From assembly GCA_947442255.1 (NCBI GenBank), contig CANEVO010000013.1, positions 1-49,781 of the forward strand: a stretch of 49,781 nucleotides of DNA, read 5' to 3'. This DNA is from Opitutia bacterium (GTDB lineage: Bacteria; Verrucomicrobiota; Verrucomicrobiae; Opitutales; Opitutaceae). The translations under genes and the position numbers were made by a program. The notes under the pieces are model-generated. The model was not told the origin of the DNA. It searched no databases and saw only the letters and a program-made list of their open reading frames with translations. Positions 44,049 through 49,781 of this stretch are shown one piece after another (positions within the stretch are counted from its first letter, which is position 1; every line of letters begins with the position of its first letter).

Positions 44049-46064
44049 TCACCGGCGGCCTTCTTCGTTCGCCGCGATCAGCGGGGGACGCGCCACCGAA
44101 CCGGCCGGTTTGATATCGAGAATAGGAATTAACTTTTCGCCGATGGACCGGAACGACGGTGCGGCCACGCTTTTGCCGTAGGCCACGCCACCCAGCGCCT
44201 TGGCGTCAGCATCATCCACGATCACGGAAATCGCAACCTGCCGCTCGCCCGGGCGCGCGGTCGCGGGAAAAAATCCGACGAACGAGGCCACGTGATGCTT
44301 GGTCGAGTACTCCAGTTTCTTCTTCCCATTGGCGAGGACGACCTCCTCGAGTTTCTGCGTCGTGCCGGTTTTGCCCGCGACATCGAACCCCTCGATCGCC
44401 GCCTCCGGCGCGGTGCCTTCCTTCGAAGCCACCCTCATCAGCATGCCCGCCAGGGTGCGGGCCGTGGCCTCGGACACCACTCGGCCGAGTTCGACGCGAT
44501 CGTAACGATAAACAACCTCCTCCGCGGCATCGCGAATCTGGCGAATCACCTGCGGCCGGTAGAGCACTCCGCCGTTCGCGATCACGGACATCGCCTGATG
44601 CATCTGCAGCGCGGTGGCCGAAATCGAATGGCCCATCGGGATGCGCGTGATGTCGATCGGGTCCCATTTTTCGACCGGCCGGAAAAGCCCCCGGACTTCG
44701 CCGCCCACCGGGAAACCCAGCGTACGGCCGAAGCCGAAGGCGCGGGCGTAGCGATTGAGCCGTTCCTCACCGAGGAGCATGCCCAGCTGCGCGGCCCCCT
44801 TGTTGCTGGAATGGGCGATGATCTCGGCCACGTTCAGCGGATAGGTGAAACGGTGGTCCTCGCGCGGAAGCTTCAGGACGAAGGTCTTATTCGATTTAGG
44901 ATTCGTGTACTCTTTGCTCTCCAGCGAACAGTCGAAGACCGTGTCGCGGGTCACCAGTCGTTCCTCCAACGCGCCGGCGGCGGCCACGATCTTGAAAACC
45001 GAACCCGGCTCATAGACGTCGGCAACGGCCACGTTTTTCATCCGTGCCTCCTCCGCTTTCGACACTTTCCGGTATTCGTTGAGATTGAAGGTCGGGTAGT
45101 TCGCCATCCCGAGGATAAACCCGGTGCGCGGATCGCTCACGATGATCGTCGCCTTCTGCGGCTCAAAGCGCTCGGCGAGGCGACGCAATTCCTGCTCGAT
45201 CACGTCCTGCACCATCGCGTCGATCGAGAGCATGACGCTGTAGCCATCGGCGCGGGGCACCTCGCGCGTGTTGAACTGGGCGAGTTCGCGCCGGCGGCCG
45301 TCGCGCTCCCCCACCCTCCAGCCGTTCTGGCCGCGCAGATAAAAGTCCGTGTAGAACTCGATGCCTGAAACCGGCCGGCTCTCGCGATCGACATAGCCGA
45401 TCAGGTGCGCCGCCAGTTGATCGTTCGGATACTTCCGCCGGTAGACGCGGTCGCCGGTAACGCCCTTCAGGCCGAGCGCCTTGATCTCGGCATAAAGCTG
45501 CTCGGAAACATTTTCGCGGAGCTTGACCCACTTGATCTCCCGGGACCCCGATTCGCCGGCCGCCGGTTCCAGTTCGGTTTCGTCATCCTCGGCGGCGCCG
45601 GGCGCGGCGGCCACCGGGGCCTTGGTGAGATCGAAATTAAACACCAAGCCCGCGGGACCGGCCGCAGGCGCCGCCGGAGCGGACACCGGCGAACCGGCCG
45701 CGCGAAACTTGGTGGTGAAAATACGCCGCAACTCAGCCTCGGGCAGGCCGATCAAGGCGGCGAGCTTGGGCCACTTCTGCTTTTCGCGATCCGTCTCGAC
45801 GAGGGCGCTGGGATCGACGCCCAGCACGATCGACGAATGACTGGTCGCGAGCACGGCGCCGCGCGCATCGACAATATTGCCGCGGCGCGCGGGTTCGACG
45901 ATCAGCTGCCGTCGCACCTTGCCGATCGAGCTCAGCGAATCCTCGCGATCGACGACATGGAGCCAGTAGAGCCGGCCCGCCAGTCCGGCGAAACAGGCGA
46001 GCATGCCGGTTGCCAGCAGAATGATGCGGTAGCTCGAAGCGAAGCCCCTGGACATGGGTTTCAC
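44049..46064 (-). CDS. ftsI: Septal peptidoglycan transpeptidase FtsI (PBP3)
   Basis: A 671-residue class B penicillin-binding protein that crosslinks septal peptidoglycan with FtsW. One N-terminal membrane helix (ILLATGMLACFAGLAGRLYWLHV) precedes the pedestal domain (RRGNIVDARGAVLATS). That domain carries an unusual Ala/Pro-rich, acidic insertion (APAAPAAGPAG...AAEDDETELEPAAGESG). The transpeptidase motifs are SVFK in YEPGSVFKIVAAAGALEE (nucleophile Ser), SSN in IIAHSSNKGAAQLG, and KTGT in DVAGKTGTTQKLEEV. No C-terminal PASTA domain is seen. It begins with a GTG overlapping the ftsL stop; a downstream ATG at 46055 is an alternative. Confidence 0.95.
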   Translation of the reverse strand: MKPMSRGFASSYRIILLATGMLACFAGLAGRLYWLHVVDREDSLSSIGKVRRQLIVEPARRGNIVDARGAVLATSHSSIVLGVDPSALVETDREKQKWPKLAALIGLPEAELRRIFTTKFRAAGSPVSAPAAPAAGPAGLVFNFDLTKAPVAAAPGAAEDDETELEPAAGESGSREIKWVKLRENVSEQLYAEIKALGLKGVTGDRVYRRKYPNDQLAAHLIGYVDRESRPVSGIEFYTDFYLRGQNGWRVGERDGRRRELAQFNTREVPRADGYSVMLSIDAMVQDVIEQELRRLAERFEPQKATIIVSDPRTGFILGMANYPTFNLNEYRKVSKAEEARMKNVAVADVYEPGSVFKIVAAAGALEERLVTRDTVFDCSLESKEYTNPKSNKTFVLKLPREDHRFTYPLNVAEIIAHSSNKGAAQLGMLLGEERLNRYARAFGFGRTLGFPVGGEVRGLFRPVEKWDPIDITRIPMGHSISATALQMHQAMSVIANGGVLYRPQVIRQIRDAAEEVVYRYDRVELGRVVSEATARTLAGMLMRVASKEGTAPEAAIEGFDVAGKTGTTQKLEEVVLANGKKKLEYSTKHHVASFVGFFPATARPGERQVAISVIVDDADAKALGGVAYGKSVAAPSFRSIGEKLIPILDIKPAGSVARPPLIAANEEGRR

Positions 46065-46462
46065 GGGCCGAGGGCGAGGCGAACCGAGACGGTCGCCGCC
46101 GGGTTATTTTCTCCGCGATCGTAGAGACCGAGGTTGGCGCGGGCGCGGAGCCGGCGTACGAGATCGACCGTGACATGCACCACCTGCGTCTCGCTGACCG
46201 GCACCAATCCGATCCGCCAGTCGGTGTTGCGCTGGCGGAGCAGCGCGGGGCTCTGCTCGCTTTCCACGAGCGCGGCCGTTTCGTCGGTGCGCCGTTTGAT
46301 CTCCGCGAGCTCCGCCGCCAAGACGCGCCGGGCGTTGGCCGTGAGCGAAATCTGGTGGCGCATCCAAACCGTGCCGAGCCCGATGGTGCCCCCAAAGCAG
46401 ATCGTCACCAGCAGGCAGAGGATGACCTGGTTCACGAAGGCGTGCGTGTCGTTTTTTCTCAT
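46061..46462 (-). CDS. ftsL: FtsL-like cell division protein
   Basis: A 133-residue bitopic membrane protein from the ATG at 46462. A short cytoplasmic tail (MRKNDTHAF) is followed by one membrane helix (VILCLLVTICFGGTIGLGTVWM) and a helical, probably coiled-coil segment (LTANARRVLAAELAEIKRRTDETAALVESEQSPALLRQRN). This topology and the slot between rsmH and ftsI are characteristic of FtsL, whose sequence is poorly conserved. The C-terminal ~60 residues (TQVVHVTVDLVRRLRARANLGLYDRGENNP) extend beyond a typical FtsL. It starts 28 bp after rsmH and overlaps ftsI by 4 bp. Confidence 0.75.
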   Translation of the reverse strand: MRKNDTHAFVNQVILCLLVTICFGGTIGLGTVWMRHQISLTANARRVLAAELAEIKRRTDETAALVESEQSPALLRQRNTDWRIGLVPVSETQVVHVTVDLVRRLRARANLGLYDRGENNPAATVSVRLALGP

Positions 46463-46490
46463 CGGCGGCGGGAGGCGGCGCGGCGTACGG

Positions 46491-47465
46491 TCAGAGTTTG
46501 CGGAGCGCGCGCAGCTTGGCGGAGCGGCTCCGGGGATTGGCGGCGACTTCGAGCTCACCCGGCGTCACGGGTCGGCGGGTCAGCGGCTCGGCCAGCTTCA
46601 CTCGGAAATCCTGCGGCGTATTGTCGGCCGCGCTTTCCGGCTGTCCGCACATGCGGCGAAAGAACTGTTTGACCGGGCGGTCCTCCAGCGAATGGAAGCT
46701 GATCACACACAGCACGCCACCGGGAAACTGGACCCCCGGAGGGGCGAGCTTCGCGAACGCGGCGGGCAAAGCGCGCTCGATCGCGCCAATCTCATCGTTC
46801 ACCGCGATCCGGATCCCCTGGAATGAACGGGTGGCCGGATGAATCTTCGAGGCGAACCGGTCGCGGGCGGGAATCGCCTCCGCGATGATTTGGGCAAGGG
46901 TCGCCGTCCGGGCGAGCCCGCCGGTGCCCCGGGCCGCCAGGATCGAACGCACGACCCGCCGCCAGTTTTGCTCCTCGCCAAAATCACGAATCGCGCGGGC
47001 GACCATCTCCTCGGTGGCTGTTTCCAGCCACGTGCCGGCCGGCACGCCGCTGCGGGGATCCATGCGCATGTCCGCCGGCGCATCGTGCCGGAACGAGAAC
47101 CCGCGCGCCGTTTCGTCGAGCTGAAACGACGACACCCCGAGGTCGAAAAGAATGCCGTCGAAGCCGTCCATCGGCAATTCCGCGAGGCGCCCGAAGTCTC
47201 GGTCGACCAGCGCGAATCGGTTGGGAAACTCTTCGCGCAACACCGCCGCCCGTTCGGCCGCGGCCGGGTCGCGGTCCAGGGCGATCACGTTCACCGCGGG
47301 CGCGGCCTCAAGCAGCGAGCGGGTGTGACCGCCACCGCCAAACGTACAATCGAGGTACCGGCCGCCCGCATTCGGCGCGAGGAGTTCGAGCACCTCGTGC
47401 AGCAAAACGGGTTGGTGGCCGGGCGTCATGGTCGCGGCTGAAAGGTCATCGCGCGCCGGGGCCAT
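46491..47465 (-). CDS. rsmH: 16S rRNA (cytosine(1402)-N(4))-methyltransferase
   Basis: Methylates C1402 of 16S rRNA; 324 residues from the ATG at 47465, chosen because GAGGAG lies 8 bp upstream. A second ATG at 47429 ([17 protein letters not shown]) is the start suggested by homology and is also possible. Motifs: [31 protein letters not shown] (SAM binding), [34 protein letters not shown], and [16 protein letters not shown]. With the start at 47465 the gene overlaps the end of the preceding small ORF by 20 bp. Confidence 0.95.
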   Translation of the reverse strand: MAPARDDLSAATMTPGHQPVLLHEVLELLAPNAGGRYLDCTFGGGGHTRSLLEAAPAVNVIALDRDPAAAERAAVLREEFPNRFALVDRDFGRLAELPMDGFDGILFDLGVSSFQLDETARGFSFRHDAPADMRMDPRSGVPAGTWLETATEEMVARAIRDFGEEQNWRRVVRSILAARGTGGLARTATLAQIIAEAIPARDRFASKIHPATRSFQGIRIAVNDEIGAIERALPAAFAKLAPPGVQFPGGVLCVISFHSLEDRPVKQFFRRMCGQPESAADNTPQDFRVKLAEPLTRRPVTPGELEVAANPRSRSAKLRALRKL

Positions 47466-47685
47466 CGGTTGCACTCCTCGGGTTCGCGGTTTTGGTTCGC
47501 GGCACGACCCGCAGCACAAAGGCATCGCGCACCCGGGGCGTGACCCCTCGGGTGGAAAAAGCGGCGCCATCCCCCGCATCGATCCAGGCGGGATACGGCC
47601 GGCGCGACGCCGCGGAAGCGGTCAGCGCCGATTCGCGACGGGGCAGACCGTTCAAGGCGGGTTTAACTTGAGCGGTGCGGCGCAT
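47446..47685 (-). CDS. Small basic unknown protein (79 aa) between mraZ and rsmH
   Basis: The ATG at 47685 lies 2 bp after the mraZ stop and the TGA at 47446 lies within the 5' end of rsmH, so the ORF fills a gap of about 220 bp where most bacteria have mraZ directly followed by rsmH. The product starts [20 protein letters not shown] and ends [28 protein letters not shown]. It is rich in Arg, has no membrane segment and matches no family I recognise. Position and coupling support a real gene; the alternative is a spacer open by chance in GC-rich DNA. Confidence 0.5.
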   Translation of the reverse strand: MRRTAQVKPALNGLPRRESALTASAASRRPYPAWIDAGDGAAFSTRGVTPRVRDAFVLRVVPRTKTANPRSATDGPGAR

Positions 47686-47687
47686 TT

Positions 47688-48140
47688 TCAGATGTCCAGC
47701 CGGCGCATGAGGTCGCCGAAATTCTCGCCCGCCGTTCGCGCTTCCTCCTGCTGCCACCGCGCGGGGCTGTAAATATTAAATTTGGTGAGCGACCCGACGA
47801 GGACCGCGTCCTTGTCGATCCCCGCATGCGCCAGCAGCGGGCTCGCGAGACCGATTCGGCCGGCCTTGTCGAACGAGAAGCCCTGGGTTTGAGAGAAAAA
47901 ACGCGCAGCAAAAGCCTGGGCGGCCGCATCGCTCAACCTCATGTCCGAGAACTTGGCGTGCAGTTTTTCCACCTCAGAAGGCGGAAGCACGGCGATGTAA
48001 CCGTCGGGATGTGGGGTCGCGAGAAAAGTGTCCTCCTCCGCGTGGGCATAGCGCCACGCCGACGGGATCGTGAGCCGAGCCTTGTCGTCGAGCGAGTGCC
48101 TGAAAAGGCCTGTATAAAACGCTTTGCCGGACTGTGCCAT
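47688..48140 (-). CDS. mraZ: Transcriptional regulator / division cluster protein MraZ
   Basis: The DNA-binding repressor that controls dcw transcription and first gene of the cluster; 150 residues. It has the two tandem SpoVT/AbrB-like swapped-hairpin domains: YTGLFRHSLDDKARLTIPSAWR (first) and FSFDKAGRIGLASPLLAHAGIDKDAVLVGSLTKFNIYSPARW (second). The conserved DKxGRx-hydrophobic-P pattern is partly altered in both (DDKARLTIP, DKAGRIGLA). A three-repeat operator lies 24-47 bp upstream, so autoregulation is likely. Confidence 0.95.
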   Translation of the reverse strand: MAQSGKAFYTGLFRHSLDDKARLTIPSAWRYAHAEEDTFLATPHPDGYIAVLPPSEVEKLHAKFSDMRLSDAAAQAFAARFFSQTQGFSFDKAGRIGLASPLLAHAGIDKDAVLVGSLTKFNIYSPARWQQEEARTAGENFGDLMRRLDI

Positions 48141-48163
48141 GTGGGATGCCGGGGCAGAAGCGC

Positions 48164-48187
48164 CCCAAACCGCCCCATTTCAACCCA
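48164..48187 (-). promoter_or_regulatory. MraZ operator: three TGGG repeats at 10-bp spacing
   Basis: On the minus strand the sequence reads TGGGTTGAAA, TGGGGCGGTT, TGGGGCGC. The TGGG tetramers sit at 48187-48184, 48177-48174 and 48167-48164, exactly 10 bp apart. This is the TGGGN-N5 repeat bound by MraZ in E. coli and other bacteria. A 5-bp GC hairpin (48151-48166) overlaps the innermost repeat. Upstream there are TTGACC (48207-48202) and TAAAAT (48192-48187), but they are not at normal promoter spacing to each other, so I do not assign a promoter. Confidence 0.8.
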
Positions 48188-48404
48188 TTTTAGTGCATTT
48201 AGGTCAAGCCAAGACTCGTAAAAACCCAGAGAAACTTATTCACAGCCCACCCTAGTTTGCGCCGTGTCGGGAGGACGTAAGGCGGCATCCGCGATTTCGG
48301 AAACGCCCGCGCCGACCTTCTCATGGGCGGCCGTACCATCGATCCGAAGCAGGAAAGCGCGATCGGGCGCACCGCAGGACTGCAGTCATCGGCAGACTCC
48401 ACGC
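48188..48404. other. Intergenic stretch upstream of the dcw operator
   Basis: 217 bp between the MraZ operator and the possible HipA remnant. It must contain the mraZ promoter, but only a TTGACC (48207-48202) and scattered A/T-rich hexamers were seen. No gene or RNA is supported here. Confidence 0.4.
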
Positions 48405-48617
48405 CTAGCCTCCCGCGAGTTGCTTCGCGCTCCTTTCCAGTCCGGCAAAAATGCGATCGCTGGCGTGGGCTGGAAACTTCACGGGAAGCTCCTTGGAGAC
48501 CGAGGCCAGCACCGCCGGCGTCTTTCCGATCAGCTCACCAACGATCGCTCGGGCATCTCCCAAGCCCGCCAGCTTGGCGACGGCGTCACGGTGGGATGGG
48601 CCCCGGCACCAAATCAC
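48405..48617 (-). pseudogene. Probable C-terminal remnant of a HipA-like protein
   Basis: About 65 codons ending in TAG read HRDAVAKLAGLGDARAIVGELI, then GKTPAVLASVSKELPVKFPAHASDRIFAGLERSAKQL. The 'LPxxFPxxxxDxIFxGLxxxAxxL' ending resembles the C-terminus of HipA-family kinases of toxin-antitoxin systems. The upstream part, including the whole kinase domain, is missing: the fragment abuts the 3' end of the decayed Ig-domain gene. Assignment is by recalled pattern and is uncertain; the absence of the rest of any gene is directly visible. Confidence 0.4.
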
Positions 48618-49781
48618 CTACGGGCTAGGATTAACCACGATCTGCGAAGTCACATCGACGCCGTTCTGCTCAAGGCGGGCGCGGTTGCTCTGGGCTAGGT
48701 AGAGGTTTCCGTGCGAGTCGCTTCCCGCCGTGAATTCAGCTGGCTTATTCCATTAACCTGAACGGCGCGGCCATTGCTCTGGAGCAGGCTGCCGCCCGTG
48801 ATTCGCACATCGGTGCCCGAGCCGAGCACGAGGGCAGGCGTCGCATCGTCAAAAGCGTAAATGTCACCGGCAAAAACTAGTCCAGTGAATTGCACGTTAG
48901 GCGCCTAGATGCCGGTATAACCGCTGACGCCATAAAAGAGCGCATTTGCGGCCCGAAGTCCTCCAAATTTCCCGTCCGTGCTCGTTATGGCGATGAAAGC
49001 GAAGCGGGCACGGCCGAAATAGGTTACATCGCTGCGGAAAAGTGACTGGTTGGCGGCATTCGCACGACCAACGCTGAAAACAGACAGCAGACAGGTTCGT
49101 GGTCGCGCTGGCGCCGCTCAGGACGATCCCTGCGTGGCCTTTCATGTAGGTGGTGGCCTGATTGTAGTTAATGGGCAGCGCCGGCCCGGAGGGCACGGCG
49201 AGCACAAGAGAAAGTGTACCGGGGCCCGAGAATTCCACCTGCACGATGTCGTCTAAGAGGCTAATGAAGGAAATACGGAGGATCTGGCCCAGAGCGGAAT
49301 CGGCGGTCACGCTCGCGGCAGCACCACCGAGCAAAATTTGATCGTAGGTGAACCCTGTCCCGGCGTGGAAGATATTTGGAAACTCGGTGCCCGGTCCAAC
49401 GAGCTTCGCCGTACTTTTCAGGCCGACAATCGCTGGAGGTCCGACGCTTGTCGCAGTCCCACTTGTCACCAAAACGGAAAATAGGCCCGTGTAGGCGGGC
49501 TGCATACCGCTAATGTTTATCAACGTACTCGTGAGGCCCGGTACATTAACCCCATTTTGCTGCCACTGATAACTCAGTTGGCCGTTCCCGGAGGCCATGG
49601 TAGATAACGTCACATTCGCACCAGCATTGACCATCTGCGAAAGTGGCAATGCCGTGATGCTTGGCGCAGTCGCATCCGGGTTTACGGTTAGCGTTACCGT
49701 GGAACTCACAATGGAGCCAACGGTATTGGGTGACCACGACCGTATAGTTGCCAGCGTCTGCCCTCTGTAGGTTGCCAAGGG
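48618..49781 (-). pseudogene. Exported Ig-domain protein of Verrucomicrobia type, four lesions, 5' end off the window
   Basis: Pieces read in order: LGNLQRADAGNYTVVVT (Ig-domain end); NTVGSIVSSTVTLTVNP after removing an extra C near 49729; a second Ig-like domain (LSYQWQQNGVNVPGLTSTL); a domain with FHAGTGFTYDQILLGGAAASVTAD and DDIVQVEFSGPGTLSLVL; and SGASATTNLS. A 7-bp tandem duplication (CAGACAG twice, 49081-49094) then shifts the frame. The next frame gives VGRANAANQSLFRSDVTYFG up to SGYTGI, meets TAG at 48905-48907 where Tyr is expected, continues APNVQFTGLVFAGDIYAFDD to GISQLN, and needs one added base near 48735 for TAGSDSHGNLYLAQSNRARL. It ends IVVNPSP-TAG at 48618. Such proteins are secreted surface or adhesin-like; this copy looks non-functional. 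Confidence 0.75.

Noticed and set aside
1..49781. CRISPR arrays, prophage or defence islands
   Set aside because: No regularly spaced direct repeats, integrase, transposase, cas, restriction or phage structural genes were seen on either strand.

Overview
The window is a GC-rich chromosomal segment that looks like a member of the Verrucomicrobiota, most likely class Opitutae, family Opitutaceae. The pointers are a cytochrome/DUF1549/DUF1553 protein paired with a DUF1501 protein, a DUF5069-like protein, exported proteins with Ig-like domains and the 'RLVNVSTRG...LIRAVGP' C-terminal repeat, a MurC-MurB fusion, and a full division and cell-wall (dcw) cluster. The taxonomic call is inference from gene content, not from a marker-gene search.

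Layout. (1) 1-5251, minus strand: a three-gene cytochrome/DUF1553 + DUF1501 + cytochrome operon that runs off the left edge. (2) 5.5-7.8 kb, plus strand: a DUF5069-like protein, an exported beta-propeller and a small membrane protein, each followed by a hairpin. (3) 7.8-15.1 kb, mostly minus: a ParC/ParE-type topoisomerase pair separated by a Gfo/Idh/MocA oxidoreductase, a secreted Dabb-domain protein (plus strand) and an S41 lipoprotein protease. (4) 15.2-17.8 kb: two convergent pseudogenes whose 3' ends have been fused by a deletion. (5) 17.9-25.0 kb, plus: a DsbA-like protein, a TPR protein, a four-gene LsrB/RhaS-type sugar ABC transporter and a secreted GDSL hydrolase. The transporter operon is split by a 345-bp MITE-like element with perfect 18-bp terminal inverted repeats. 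(6) 25.0-27.9 kb: a short TIR-bounded element, then a coupled lipoprotein + helical protein gene pair, both broken. (7) 28.07-48.14 kb, minus: the dcw cluster in the order mraZ - small ORF - rsmH - ftsL - ftsI - murE - murF - mraY - small ORF - murD - LysM lipoprotein - ftsW - murG - murC/murB fusion - ddl - ftsQ - ftsA - ftsZ. (8) 48.4-49.8 kb: a possible HipA C-terminal remnant and a badly decayed Ig-domain exported protein running off the right edge.

How it works together. The dcw genes supply peptidoglycan precursor synthesis (MurB-G, Ddl, MraY), septal synthesis (FtsI, FtsW) and the divisome (FtsL, FtsQ, FtsA, FtsZ). Upstream of mraZ are three TGGG repeats exactly 10 bp apart, matching the known MraZ operator, so the cluster is probably MraZ-autoregulated. 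Two small ORFs fitted into the cluster with 1-2 bp spacing or overlap are the best candidates for undescribed division/cell-wall components. About 20 kb of dcw sequence shows no frameshift, while the exported accessory genes carry ten frameshifts or nonsense codons by my reading. That contrast points to real gene decay rather than sequencing error.
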